A stretch of 64,000 bases of DNA from assembly GCF_008704395.1 (NCBI RefSeq), contig NZ_CP023695.1, positions 1,488,001 through 1,552,000 of the forward strand. The letters run 5' to 3'. Source of the DNA: Streptomyces alboniger (GTDB taxonomy: Bacteria; Actinomycetota; Actinomycetes; Streptomycetales; Streptomycetaceae). The first letter of the stretch is position 1; each line of letters starts with the position of its first letter. The position numbers and the translations under genes are program-made. A model generated the notes under the pieces. The model saw nothing but the letters and a program-made list of their open reading frames with translations, was not told where the DNA came from and did no database searches. Positions 50,921 to 59,767 of the stretch are shown here, in pieces.

Positions 50921-52486
50921 TTACGCCCCGGGCGACGAAGACGCCTTCTCCAGTTGGAACGCCTCGTTGCCGAGGCCGATCCGCGCGTGTGCCTCGGGGT
51001 TCCGTGAGCGCAGGATCGCCCCGTAGGTCACACCGATGAGTGCCGCCGCGAAGATGATGCCGGGCAGCACCCAGCTCAGCGCCGAGTCGGGGCCCGCGGC
51101 CACCAGGACGTCGAAGTCCTTGACCGTGTAGCCCGCGATGACGAGGAGTCCGGCCGCGGCGAGCGCGGACGCGGTGATGCGCCAGGCCTGGGCCCGCGCG
51201 GCGCCCCTGCGGGCGAAGAAGACGATGACGGCGACGGACGCCGTGGCCATCAGCAGGATCACGCCGAGCGCGCCGATGTTGCCGCCCCAGGTGAACAGGT
51301 GCAGCACGGGCGCGGTCGGGTCGCCCGCCGGACCGTCGTCGGCGGCGGCGAAGCCCACGACGACCACGACGGAGACGACGGTCTGGAGCAGCGAGCCGGT
51401 GCCGGGCGCGCCGGTCGAGGTGTTGGTGCGGCCGAACGCGGCGGGCAGCAGCCTCTCGCGCCCCATCGCGAACGCGTACCGCGCGACCACGTTGTGGAAG
51501 CTGAGGATCGCCGCGAACATGCCGGTCACGAACAGGACGTGGAGTACGTCGGTGAAGGTGGCGCCGAGCCGGGACTCGGTGAGGCCGAAGAGCAGTCCGG
51601 CGCTCTGTTCCCGGGCCGCCGGGACGATTCCGGAGGGGCCGGCCGCGACCGTCAGCGCCCAGGAGCTGAGCGCGAAGAAGACGGCGACGAAGCCGACGGC
51701 GAAGAACATCACGCGGGCGACGACGACCTGCGGGCGGCTGGTCTCCTCGGCGTAGACGGGGGCCTGCTCGAAGCCGGTGAAGGCCGCGATGCAGAAGCAC
51801 AGGGACGTGGCGACGCCCGCGCCGGTGAGGGTGTCCGGGTGGAACGCCTCCAGGGACAGGCCTTCCCTCGCGGGGTCGGCGATGGCCGCGATGTCGAAGA
51901 TGACGACGAGCGCCACTTCGACGAGCAGCAGCACGCCGAGCACGCGGGCGTTCAGGTCGATCTTCAGCCAGGCGAGCACGGCGACGACGGCGACGGTGGC
52001 CAGCGCGGGGATCCACCAGGCGACCTCGACCTCGAAGTACGTCAGGAGCAGCCCGGACACCTCGAAGCCGAGCAGGCCGTACAGGCCCGCCTGGAGGGCG
52101 CTGTAGGCGACGAGGGCCACCAGCGCGGCGCCCGCGCCCGCGGTGCCGCCGAGGCCACGGGATATGTACGCGTAGAAGGCCCCTGCGTTGTGGACGTGCC
52201 GGCTCATCTCGGCGTACCCGAGGCTGAAGAGCGCGAGGACGACGCCGAGGATGAGGAAGAGCAGGGGCTGTCCGACGATGCCCATCACGCCGTACGTGGT
52301 GGGCATGACTCCGGCGACGACCATCAGCGGGCCGGTCGCGGCGAGCACGGAGAGCAGCAGGCCCGCCGTGCCGAGGCGGCCCGCGCGCAGCGCGCGTTCC
52401 TGCCCCTTGTAGGTGCTGATCCCGCTGTCACCCGTCGGTTCACCGAGGGATCTGGTGCCGCTCGTGCTCGAACTGCCCGTCGCCAT
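50921..52486 (-). CDS. APC-family amino acid permease
   Basis: A 521-residue transporter with about 12 membrane segments and basic, Ser-rich N- and C-terminal tails. Conserved APC features: SVLAATGPLMVVAGVMP in helix 1, FTGFEQAPVYAEETSRP in helix 6 and FHNVVARYAFAMGRERLLP in the loop after helix 8. The substrate cannot be read. It follows the helical-repeat gene by 43 bases on the same strand, so both may be in one operon. Confidence 0.9.
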   Translation of the reverse strand: MATGSSSTSGTRSLGEPTGDSGISTYKGQERALRAGRLGTAGLLLSVLAATGPLMVVAGVMPTTYGVMGIVGQPLLFLILGVVLALFSLGYAEMSRHVHNAGAFYAYISRGLGGTAGAGAALVALVAYSALQAGLYGLLGFEVSGLLLTYFEVEVAWWIPALATVAVVAVLAWLKIDLNARVLGVLLLVEVALVVIFDIAAIADPAREGLSLEAFHPDTLTGAGVATSLCFCIAAFTGFEQAPVYAEETSRPQVVVARVMFFAVGFVAVFFALSSWALTVAAGPSGIVPAAREQSAGLLFGLTESRLGATFTDVLHVLFVTGMFAAILSFHNVVARYAFAMGRERLLPAAFGRTNTSTGAPGTGSLLQTVVSVVVVVGFAAADDGPAGDPTAPVLHLFTWGGNIGALGVILLMATASVAVIVFFARRGAARAQAWRITASALAAAGLLVIAGYTVKDFDVLVAAGPDSALSWVLPGIIFAAALIGVTYGAILRSRNPEAHARIGLGNEAFQLEKASSSPGA

Positions 52487-52529
52487 GGCGCGGTTGTCCT
52501 TTCGGGGGGCTTGCAGGGGATAGGGACGT

Positions 52530-53492
52530 TCAGGCCGAACCGAGCGCGGAGGCGCGCGCGGCGGTGAACGCTCGGTGCGGGTCCCGGTCCGGGTACGACC
52601 AGGGGTCCGGGGTCGCGTGCCGGCCGATGCGGTGGAAGAGCGCGGCGGCCTCGGCCGCCCTTCCCTCGCAACACTGGGCGTGGGCGAGGAAGTTGAGGTC
52701 GACGTGGCAGCGCGGGTGGCCCGGCTCGTCGGGCGCCTCCCACTCCAGCCACCAGTCGAAGGCGGTCTTCATGACGCCGCGAGCGCGGCGCCCGGTCCAG
52801 TGCCCGGAGGCCATCGGGTTGGGCGATTCCAGACCGGCGGCGGCGAGGACACGGTAGCGCTCGGCATGCGCGACGACGGGCAGCACCGCCAACGGGGAGT
52901 CGGCGGGGGCCTGTTCGGCGGCCCAGGCGGCGAAGTCGTAGACCTCGTGCAGCGGGTCCTGGCCCGCGCCCGGCCGCCGCTCGGCGAGACGGGCGGCCAT
53001 CAGGTGGTGGGCGTGGTGGTGCTCGGGGTGGCGGTGGCGGACCTCGTCGAAGAGGCGTACGACGTCCTCCTCGCGGCCCAGCGACCGTTCGAGCAGGAGC
53101 AGCGCGAGCCAGGGCGTCGGGTCGGCGGGGACACGGGTGGCCGCCTCCCGGCACAGGGCGCGCGCCTGGTCCGGACGCTTCTTGCCGCGCAGCGCCTTGT
53201 GGACGGCGGCGAAGGCGAGCAGCACCTCGGCGTCGTAGCTCTCGGGCTCCACGAGCCGCCAGTCGCGGGCCCACGCGGCCGTGGTGGGCTCCTGTCCGAG
53301 GACGTCGAAGCGGTGACCCCTGCGGTCCCAGTCGTCGCCGGTCGCGGCGAGCAGCGCGCGGACCTCGATCCAGCGCCCCTGCGCCAACGCGGCCCGCGCG
53401 GCGACCAGTTCGGCGTCGTCGAGCGCGGGGTCGAAGGCGTGCGCCGCGGCCCTCTTGCGGGAACGGCCCAGTGGGGGTGGGGGTGGTGACAC
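52530..53492 (-). CDS. Helical-repeat (TPR-like) hypothetical protein
   Basis: A 320-residue protein, Arg- and His-rich, with repeated Ala/Leu helices resembling TPR units (LVAARAALAQGRWIEVRALL; WLALLLLERSLGREEDVVRL; HLMAARLAERRPG) and no signal peptide. The start is GTG 53492 with GGAGG 11 bases upstream; the opening is Pro-rich. Family not recognised. A DmdR/IdeR-like iron box lies 75-93 bases upstream, so it and the APC permease gene may respond to iron. Confidence 0.7.
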   Translation of the reverse strand: MSPPPPPLGRSRKRAAAHAFDPALDDAELVAARAALAQGRWIEVRALLAATGDDWDRRGHRFDVLGQEPTTAAWARDWRLVEPESYDAEVLLAFAAVHKALRGKKRPDQARALCREAATRVPADPTPWLALLLLERSLGREEDVVRLFDEVRHRHPEHHHAHHLMAARLAERRPGAGQDPLHEVYDFAAWAAEQAPADSPLAVLPVVAHAERYRVLAAAGLESPNPMASGHWTGRRARGVMKTAFDWWLEWEAPDEPGHPRCHVDLNFLAHAQCCEGRAAEAAALFHRIGRHATPDPWSYPDRDPHRAFTAARASALGSA

Positions 53493-53566
53493 CGCGGGAC
53501 GTCCTCCCCGGCGCGGTTCGCTTACGGATGATCACGCACAGCAAAGCGGTAGGCACCAGTCCACGT

Positions 53567-53585
53567 CAAGGGCAGCCTAACCTTC
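53567..53585 (-). promoter_or_regulatory. Possible iron box (DmdR/IdeR operator)
   Basis: On the - strand GAAGGTTAGGCTGCCCTTG matches 13 of 19 bases of the consensus TTAGGTTAGGCTCACCTAA (from memory), including ten in a row, and abuts a TTGACG that could be a -35. It lies upstream of the helical-repeat protein gene. Confidence 0.4.
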
Positions 53586-53660
53586 GTTCTTCACCAACTC
53601 GTTTCACTATCGCCGGACTTCGCCCTTCACCTGGGACGTCCCCGCTTGGTAAAGAGCTGC

Positions 53661-55316
53661 TCAACTCACCTCGCGGGCGGCCGCACGGCCCGCGGTGCGC
53701 CCGGAGAAGAGGCAGCCGCCGAGGAAGGTCCCTTCGAGCGAGCGGTAGCCGTGCACTCCCCCGCCGCCGAAACCGGCGGCCTCCCCGGCCGCGTACACAC
53801 CCGGAAGAGGGGCGCCGCCCTCGGTCAGAACGCGTGAGGAGAGGTCGGTCTCCAGGCCGCCGAGCGTCTTGCGGGTGAGGATGTTGAGACGTACGGCGAT
53901 CAGTGGGCCCGCCTTGGGGTCGAGGATGCGGTGCGGCGTGGCGGTCCTGATGAGGCGGTCGCCGAGGAACTTGCGGGTGCCCCGGATGGCGGTGATCTGG
54001 AGGTCCTTGGTGAAGGGGTTGGCGATCTCGCGGTCGCGGGCGGCGAGGGTGCGGCGCAGCGCGGCCTCCTCGATGAGGGGTTCCTTGCTGAGCGCGTTCA
54101 TCCCGCGCACCAGCGCGCCGAGGTCCTTCTCCACCACGAAGTCCACGCCGTGGTCCATGAACGCCTTGACGGGGCCCGGCACTTCGGAGCGCGCGCGGTC
54201 GATGACGCCGCGCACCGACTTCCCGGTCAGGTCGGGGTTCTGCTCGGAGCCGCTGAGCGTGAACTCCTTGCCGACGATGCGCTGGTTGAGCACGAACCAG
54301 GTGTAGTCGTAGCCGGTGCTCATGATGTGGTGCAGCGTGCCGAGGGTGTCGAAGCCGGGGAAGAGCGGCACGGGCAGGCGGTCGCCGCGCGCGTCCAGCC
54401 ACAGGGACGAGGGGCCCGGCAGGATGCGGATGCCGTGCCGCTCCCAGATGGGGTTCCAGTTCTGGATGCCCTCGGTGTAGTGCCACATGCGGTCGCGGTT
54501 GATGAGGCGCGCTCCTGCGTTCTCGGCGATGCCGAGCATCTTGCCGTCCACGTGCGCGGGCACCCCGGAGATCATCTTCTCGGGCGGAGTGCCCAGCCGC
54601 TCGGGCCAGTTGGCGCGTACGAGGTCGTGGTTGCCGCCGATGCCGCCCGAGGTGACGATCACCGCTTGGGCGCGGAACTCGAACGTGCCCGCGACCTCCC
54701 GGCCGCTGGCCCTGCCGCGCTCGGCGTCCGACGGTTCGAGGACCTCGCCGGTGACGGTGTCGACGCTGCCCGCGCTGCGCGAGAGGCCGGTGACCCGGTG
54801 GCGGAACCTCAGCTGGACGAGGCCGCGCGCGACCCCGGCGCGCACCCGCCGCACGAACGGCGCGAGCAGTCCCGGGCCCGTCCCCCAGGTGATGTGGAAG
54901 CGCGGTACGGAGTTGCCGTGGCCCTGTGCGTCATAGCCGCCGCGCTCGGCCCAGCCGACGACGGGGAAGAAGCGGACGCCCTGGCCGTGCAGCCAGGACC
55001 GCTTCTCGCCGGCCGCGAAGTCGACGTACGCCTCGGCCCACTCACGCGGCCAGTGGTCCTCGGGGCGGTCGAAGGCGGCCGTGCCCATCCAGTCCTGGAG
55101 GGCCAGCGCGTGGGAGTCCTTGATCCGCATCCGCCGCTGCTCGGGCGAGTCCACGAGGAAGAGGCCGCCGAAGGACCAGTGCGCCTGTCCGCCGATGGAC
55201 TGCTCGGGCTCCTGCTCGACGAGGATGACCCGGCGGCCCGCGTCGACGAGTTCCGCGGTCGCCGCGAGTCCGGCGAGCCCCGCCCCGATCACGATCACAT
55301 CTGCGTCGTACGCCAT
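53661..55316 (-). CDS. FAD-binding dehydrogenase (ketosteroid dehydrogenase/fumarate reductase-like)
   Basis: A 551-residue flavoprotein. The FAD motif VIVIGAGLAGLAATAELV is at about 7-24; a second FAD segment (YAAGEAAGFGGGGVHGYRSL) closes the protein near 505-524; a central substrate domain is as in 3-ketosteroid 1-dehydrogenase and flavocytochrome c. No signal peptide. GAGGAGG lies 9 bases before the ATG. The substrate is unknown; a sterol role is not supported by neighbours. Confidence 0.87.
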   Translation of the reverse strand: MAYDADVIVIGAGLAGLAATAELVDAGRRVILVEQEPEQSIGGQAHWSFGGLFLVDSPEQRRMRIKDSHALALQDWMGTAAFDRPEDHWPREWAEAYVDFAAGEKRSWLHGQGVRFFPVVGWAERGGYDAQGHGNSVPRFHITWGTGPGLLAPFVRRVRAGVARGLVQLRFRHRVTGLSRSAGSVDTVTGEVLEPSDAERGRASGREVAGTFEFRAQAVIVTSGGIGGNHDLVRANWPERLGTPPEKMISGVPAHVDGKMLGIAENAGARLINRDRMWHYTEGIQNWNPIWERHGIRILPGPSSLWLDARGDRLPVPLFPGFDTLGTLHHIMSTGYDYTWFVLNQRIVGKEFTLSGSEQNPDLTGKSVRGVIDRARSEVPGPVKAFMDHGVDFVVEKDLGALVRGMNALSKEPLIEEAALRRTLAARDREIANPFTKDLQITAIRGTRKFLGDRLIRTATPHRILDPKAGPLIAVRLNILTRKTLGGLETDLSSRVLTEGGAPLPGVYAAGEAAGFGGGGVHGYRSLEGTFLGGCLFSGRTAGRAAAREVS

Positions 55317-55439
55317 GGGGGTCGTCCTCCTCGACAGGGGCCCGCGAAGTTACCGGTGGGTCAGATCCTGGGCAGCGGAGCGCCGCACGTCAACCGGCCG
55401 ACGGACAGAGATTGCCGGGCGGGTGCTTGGATGGCCGGC

Positions 55440-55976
55440 ATGACGGCACACACTCAGCCCCTGCCCGACCCCCGCGAGGAGATCCTGGCCATCGTCGACG
55501 AGCACGACGAGGTCGTCGGCGAGGCCCCGCGCGGTGAGGCGTACGCGCGCGGCCTGCGCCACCGCTGCGTGTTCATCCAGGCGCGCGACACCGAGGGCCG
55601 CGTCTTCGTGCACCGCCGCACCGCGACCAAGCTGGTCTTCCCCTCCCTGTACGACATGTTCGTGGGCGGTGTGGTCGGGGCGGGCGAGGCCTGCGACGAT
55701 GCGGCGCTGCGTGAGGCCCAGGAGGAGCTGGGGGTCACGGAACTCCCCCGCCCGACGCCGCTGTTCAAGTTCCTCTACGACGACGGCGCGGGCCGCACCT
55801 GGTGGTCGTACGTCTACGAGGTGCGCTGCGACCCGCCGGTGAACCCGCAGGTCGAGGAGGTCGCCTGGCACACCTTCCTCACCGACGACGAGCTGGAGCA
55901 CAAGCTCGACGAGTGGGAGTGGGTACCGGACGGGCTCGCCGCCCACCACGAACTGAGGGCCTTCCGCGCCGGCTGA
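55440..55976 (+). CDS. Nudix hydrolase
   Basis: A 178-residue Nudix protein with a complete box, GVVGAGEACDDAALREAQEE then LG, at about 77-98 (G-x5-E-x7-REuxEE). The N-terminal segment VVGEAPRGEAYARGLRHRCV resembles the YfcD/Idi-like group, which acts on diphosphate compounds; isopentenyl diphosphate isomerase is an alternative but the usual active-site Cys is not obvious. The start could be ATG 55440 or 55431. Confidence 0.87.
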   Translation: MTAHTQPLPDPREEILAIVDEHDEVVGEAPRGEAYARGLRHRCVFIQARDTEGRVFVHRRTATKLVFPSLYDMFVGGVVGAGEACDDAALREAQEELGVTELPRPTPLFKFLYDDGAGRTWWSYVYEVRCDPPVNPQVEEVAWHTFLTDDELEHKLDEWEWVPDGLAAHHELRAFRAG

Positions 55977-55999
55977 CCGGCACGGCTTATGGTGCGGCC

Positions 56000-56392
56000 G
56001 TGAGCAATTTCGTACAGGGTCTGAAGCTGTGGTTCACGCCCGCGCGCATCCGCGAGGAGGGTGACACCCCCGACTACCGCTTCTCGCTCGCCAACGAGCG
56101 CACCTTCCTGGCCTGGCTGCGCACCGCGCTCGCACTGATCGGCGGCGGCTTCGCCGTGGACCAGTTCCTGCCGGACCTGCGGTGGGGCTGGCGGATCGGG
56201 CTCGCGCTCGCGCTGCTCGCCGCGGGCGTCCTGTGCTCGCTGCGGGCGGTCAACCACTGGGTGCGCTGCGAACGGGCCATGCGGCGCGGCGAGGACCTGC
56301 CCGCGGGCCGTTTCCCGACGGTGCTCAGCCTGGTGGTCGCCGTGGTGGCGCTCGCCATGGTGGTGGTCGTGCTCTTCGGGTGGGAGGGGTGA
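56000..56392 (+). CDS. DUF202 (YidH-type) membrane protein, first of a pair
   Basis: A 130-residue protein with three membrane helices and the DUF202 core FSLANERTFLAWLRTALALI at about 29-48. The role is unknown. GTG 56000; its stop overlaps the GTG of the second DUF202 gene by GTGA, so the pair is coupled and may form a heteromer. Confidence 0.85.
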   Translation: MSNFVQGLKLWFTPARIREEGDTPDYRFSLANERTFLAWLRTALALIGGGFAVDQFLPDLRWGWRIGLALALLAAGVLCSLRAVNHWVRCERAMRRGEDLPAGRFPTVLSLVVAVVALAMVVVVLFGWEG

Positions 56393-56712
56393 CGCGCCCG
56401 GAGGCGGAGCCGGTCCGCGATCCCGGGCTCCAGCCGGAGCGGACCCGGCTCGCGTGGCGGCGTACGACGCTGTCCTGCACGGTCGCGGCGGTCCTCGCCG
56501 CCCGCGCGGTCCTGCACGGCGGAGCCACCGTGTCCGGCCTACTGGTCTGCGCCCTGTGCCTGCTGCTCTGGCTCGGCTTCCTGGTGGTCGCGCACCGCAG
56601 GATGCTCGCGCTGACCGCCCGCAGGCCCCGGACGCTCGGCGCGGGGGCCGCGTGGACGGCGGCCGTGTGCACGCTGGCGCTCGCGGTGTGCGCGGCGGTG
56701 ATGGCGGTCTGA
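56389..56712 (+). CDS. DUF202 membrane protein, second of a pair
   Basis: A 107-residue three-helix protein with a diverged DUF202 core (LQPERTRLAWRRTTLSCTVA). It starts at GTG 56389, overlapping the first gene. A pair of YidH/YidG-like genes in this order is common in actinobacteria. The function is unknown. A strong hairpin follows. Confidence 0.82.
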   Translation: MTRPEAEPVRDPGLQPERTRLAWRRTTLSCTVAAVLAARAVLHGGATVSGLLVCALCLLLWLGFLVVAHRRMLALTARRPRTLGAGAAWTAAVCTLALAVCAAVMAV

Positions 56713-56723
56713 GACAGGGTGCT

Positions 56724-56760
56724 CGTGCTGACTGCACGGCGTCGGCGTGCAGTCAGCACG
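56724..56760 (+). terminator. Hairpin terminator after the DUF202 genes
   Basis: Perfect 15-bp stem CGTGCTGACTGCACG / CGTGCAGTCAGCACG with a 7-base loop, 11 bases after the stop. Confidence 0.8.
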
Positions 56761-57008
56761 ACCGTGTCCGGTCGGCGCCCCCGTAGCCGTAGCTCGGTTC
56801 GGGGTCGTACGCCGTATCCGAAGTCCGCCGCGCATCCACGGAATTGCCTGGTGGGGGTGGTGTGGCGCGAGCCCTCCTCCGGTGGCAGTGGGTCCGTGGC
56901 GCGGACCGGGCAGGAGCCTGGGGGCGAGGAAAATCGATTGCTGGCCCTGCGATCAGGAACGTAACCTGAGGCCGCTCGTGGAGCTGTCCGCTCCGTTCCC
57001 GTATGTCA

Positions 57009-57034
57009 CGAGGTGATGACCTATCTCCCAGGCC
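57009..57034 (+). repeat. 26-base leader element, copy A
   Basis: Starts CGAGGTGATGACCTATCTCC and ends CAGGCC. It matches copy B (60193-60218) at 25 of 26 bases and lies 191 bases before the first exporter start. Confidence 0.8.
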
Positions 57035-57225
57035 TGAGAACCGCTTGCCGTGAGGCTTGACCCCCTGCTCTGTGCAGCAGCGCGCGGTCGTCTCCGAGCA
57101 GCGGTCTGCCCTTCGGCCTGGGCGTTCCCGCACCCGAATGTTCCTGTCGCGCAGTAGGCGGGACGGGCATGCCTGGCCTGCCCCCCCCTTTCCCCCTTTC
57201 TGTCCGCCTGAACAGGAACTGCTTC

Positions 57226-58674
57226 GTGTCTGCTGACACCAAGACCCTCCCCTCCCGCTCGATCCTCTCCGGCAACCGTTCTCCCGGCGGTCGCACCGTC
57301 ATGCTGGTCGTCGTCCTGGTCGCCGAGCTGATGAACGCCCTCGACGGCTCCGTGGTCTACACGGCGCTGCCCTCCATTCAGCACGACACCGGCGCATCGG
57401 GCGCCGCCGTGCAGTGGATCCACGCCGCCTACGCGCTGACCTTCGCCCTCGGTCTGATCACCGGCGGTCGGCTCGGCGATCTCTACGGCCGCAAGCGGCT
57501 CTTCCTCCTCGGCACCGGCGTGTTCACCGCCGCTTCGCTGCTCTGCGGCCTGGCCGGCACCCCCGCCCTGCTGATCGCCGCCCGTGTCGTCCAGGGCGGT
57601 GCCGCGGTGGTCATGGTGCCGCAGGTCCTCGCCACCTTGCACGTCAGCTTCGACGAAGGCTCCCGCGCCAAGGCGTTCGGCCTCTACGGCACCGTCATGT
57701 CGCTGGGCAGCGTCGCCGGACCGGTCCTGGGCGGCGTACTCACCGGCGCCGATGTCTTCGGCCTCGGCTGGCGCCCGATCTTCCTGATCAACCTGCCCAT
57801 CGGCCTGGCGACCGTGCTGCTCGGCCTGCGGTACCTGCCCGAGTCCCGCGACCTCACCGCCCGGCGCCCGGACCTCACGGGCATGGCCCTGGCCGGTCTG
57901 GGCCTGCTGCTGGTCATGTACCCGCTCACCGTCGGCGGCGCGCACCAGTGGCCCGCCTGGAGCTTCCTCATGATGGGTGGGGGCATGCTGGCCTTGGCGG
58001 GCTTCGTGGTCCAGCAGCGGGCCAGGACCGCGCGGGGCCGTGATCCCCTGGTCGTCCTGGCGTTGTTCAGGAGCCGGACCTTCGCGGCGGGCCTGTCCGC
58101 GCAGCTCGTCTTCGGACTGCTGTCCGGTGTGTTCTTTCTGGCGTGGACCCTGTTCATGCAGGACGGGCTCGGGCTCTCCCCCCGCCGGGCGGCGGTAGGT
58201 TTCGTGGTGGCCTCGGTGGGCGAGATGGCCGGTGCCTGGCTGGCGATGAGTGCGGCCGGCGGGCGCGGCAGGCGTGCTCCCCAGGCCGGCGCCCTGCTGG
58301 CCGCGGCCGCCCTGGGCGGATACGTGTGGCTGATCCGTGATCAGGGCACCGTCCTGTCCCCGGCGTTGACGGTCCTGCCCCTGCTGCCGGTCGGCCTCGG
58401 TCTCGGCATGGTCGGAGCGGCGCTGGCCGACATGACGCTGCGCCAGGTCGACCACGACCACGCGGGCTCCGCGTCCGGGATCTTCAACACCTCGACCCAG
58501 CTCGGCATCGCCCTGGGCACGGCACTGACCGCCGTGGTGTTCTTCGCTCGCTTCCCGGCCGGCAGCCACGGCACCACCGTCACCGCGGCGTTCACCGGAG
58601 CCCTCTGGTACGTCATCGCCGCCCTGCTGGCGATGTGGGCCCTCATGCTCCTGCTGCCCAAGTGCCGGCCATGA
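57226..58674 (+). CDS. DHA2-family drug exporter, copy 1
   Basis: A 482-residue MFS transporter with 14 predicted helices: motif A GGRLGDLYGRKRLFLLG, motif C-like GTVMSLGSVAGPVLGGVLTG and the opening LMNALDGSVVYTALPSIQ are typical of DHA2 proton-driven multidrug exporters. GTG 57226 is preceded by AACAGGAACTGCTTC, shared with copy 2. Its end overlaps the response-regulator ATG (ATGA). It is of equal length to, and clearly paralogous with, the exporter at 60417-61865. The substrate is unknown. Confidence 0.93.
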   Translation: MSADTKTLPSRSILSGNRSPGGRTVMLVVVLVAELMNALDGSVVYTALPSIQHDTGASGAAVQWIHAAYALTFALGLITGGRLGDLYGRKRLFLLGTGVFTAASLLCGLAGTPALLIAARVVQGGAAVVMVPQVLATLHVSFDEGSRAKAFGLYGTVMSLGSVAGPVLGGVLTGADVFGLGWRPIFLINLPIGLATVLLGLRYLPESRDLTARRPDLTGMALAGLGLLLVMYPLTVGGAHQWPAWSFLMMGGGMLALAGFVVQQRARTARGRDPLVVLALFRSRTFAAGLSAQLVFGLLSGVFFLAWTLFMQDGLGLSPRRAAVGFVVASVGEMAGAWLAMSAAGGRGRRAPQAGALLAAAALGGYVWLIRDQGTVLSPALTVLPLLPVGLGLGMVGAALADMTLRQVDHDHAGSASGIFNTSTQLGIALGTALTAVVFFARFPAGSHGTTVTAAFTGALWYVIAALLAMWALMLLLPKCRP

Positions 58675-59276
58675 TCCGAGTGTTGATCGCCGATAGCCTG
58701 CGGCTGACGCGCGAAGCGCTCTCAGTCGTCCTCGCGTCCGAACCCGGCATGCACGTGGTGGCGCAGGTACCTCGTGGCGACGAGATCGTGCCGAACGCCC
58801 TGCGTGCCCGGCCGACCGTGGCGGTGCTCGACGCCGAGCTTCCCGGCCTGGACGGGACCACGGCCGCGGCACGGCTCAGAGCCGCTCTGCCCTCCTGCCG
58901 CATCGTCATCCTGACCACCTCGGAACGCGCCGGGGCCCTGAGAACCGCCCTGGAGGTGGGGGTCGAAGGGTTCATGAGCAAAGGCGTATCGGTCAAGGAA
59001 CTGACCGACTCCGTCCGCAAGGTCGCCCGGGGCGAGCGCGTCCTCGATCCACGGCTCGTCGCCGACGCTCTGCACGCCCCCGAGAACCCGCTCAGCGAAC
59101 GCGACACCGAAATCCTCCACCTGGCCGCCCGCGGTCACACGCCCCCGGAGATCGCCGGCATCCTCCACCTGTCCCCCGGGACGGTCCGCAACAATCTGGC
59201 CGCCATCAACCGCAAGGTCGGCGCACGCAACCGCATCGAGGCGATACGCACGGCGTCCGCCCGCGGCTGGATCTGA
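58671..59276 (+). CDS. NarL/LuxR-type response regulator
   Basis: A 201-residue response regulator: receiver domain (acidic Asp8, phospho-acceptor Asp54 in AVLDAELPGLDG, Lys in GFMSKGVSVKEL near 107) and a C-terminal LuxR helix-turn-helix at about 140-195 (LSERDTEILHLAARGHTPPE). No sensor kinase is nearby. The ATG overlaps the exporter stop by 4 bases, so exporter and regulator are made together and it may control the exporter genes. A small CGTGCA-ATC-TGCACG hairpin (59304-59318) follows. Confidence 0.9.
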   Translation: MIRVLIADSLRLTREALSVVLASEPGMHVVAQVPRGDEIVPNALRARPTVAVLDAELPGLDGTTAAARLRAALPSCRIVILTTSERAGALRTALEVGVEGFMSKGVSVKELTDSVRKVARGERVLDPRLVADALHAPENPLSERDTEILHLAARGHTPPEIAGILHLSPGTVRNNLAAINRKVGARNRIEAIRTASARGWI

Positions 59277-59519
59277 CCTGACCGGCAGCCGACCGCGCCG
59301 CCGCGTGCAATCTGCACGAGAAGCCATGCGTTTCACCTTTGTGGCATCACCGCCACACCCCTGCCAGACCCCCATGACCACTGGTCAACGCGGTGGCAGC
59401 GAGAAAATGGACGTCCGGAACCGGTACCGGGGCCCGTCGTGGCCTTGGAAGAATCTGAACCCGGCCCGGCCTTCGAACGAGCCGTTGCCCACCCACGATC
59501 TGAGCGAGAAGGAGACTTC

Positions 59520-59744
59520 GTGTCCAGCCGGTGTGATGTATGCAGCAAGCAGCCCAGTTTCGGCAAGCGCGTGGCCCGATCCGGGTCCCGCGCCCAGAGC
59601 CGGCACGTCCGCGGGCGGTCGAGCCGCCGCTTCAACCCGAACATCCAGTCGGTCCGGGCCGTCAAGGACGGAACGCCCCTCCGCATGAACGTGTGCACCT
59701 CGTGCATCAAGGCGGGCAAGGTGTACCGTCGCGTCTCCGCGTAA
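59520..59744 (+). CDS. rpmB: Ribosomal protein L28, extra paralogue with zinc cysteines
   Basis: A 74-residue L28: MSSRCDVCSKQPSFGKRVAR opening and FNPNIQSVRAVKDGTPLRMN core. Cys5, Cys8, Cys59 and Cys62 form the zinc ribbon of the cysteine-containing form. It lies alone, without rpmG or rpsN neighbours, between drug exporter genes, so it is probably a second copy rather than the housekeeping gene. GTG 59520 has AAGGAG 5 bases upstream. No Zur box is seen upstream. Confidence 0.9.
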   Translation: MSSRCDVCSKQPSFGKRVARSGSRAQSRHVRGRSSRRFNPNIQSVRAVKDGTPLRMNVCTSCIKAGKVYRRVSA

Positions 59745-59767
59745 GCGTGCGGGAGATCCGCGTAAGC

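Larger units (their letters stand above)
56713..57225 (+). other. 513-base gap and leader of the first exporter gene
   Basis: No convincing gene. It holds the DUF202 terminator, about 150 bases of unassigned sequence, a possible promoter (TTGCTG 56938-56943, 18-base spacer, TAACCT 56962-56967, with AAAAT just upstream), the shared 26-base element, a short ORF 57016-57060 (MTYLPGLRTACREA) and a GGGCATGCCTGGCCTGCCC hairpin about 30 bases before the ribosome site. Confidence 0.6.

Noticed and set aside
57016..57060. Leader peptide MTYLPGLRTACREA before the first exporter
   Set aside because: It sits in the conserved element, but in copy B the equivalent ATG opens a long frame running into the exporter gene, so a conserved regulatory peptide is not supported; the element is treated as nucleic acid.
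56753..57133. A 126-residue - strand ORF in the gap before the first exporter
   Set aside because: No recognisable domain, Arg/Pro-rich, overlaps the terminator and promoter region; possibly a decayed gene but unsupported.
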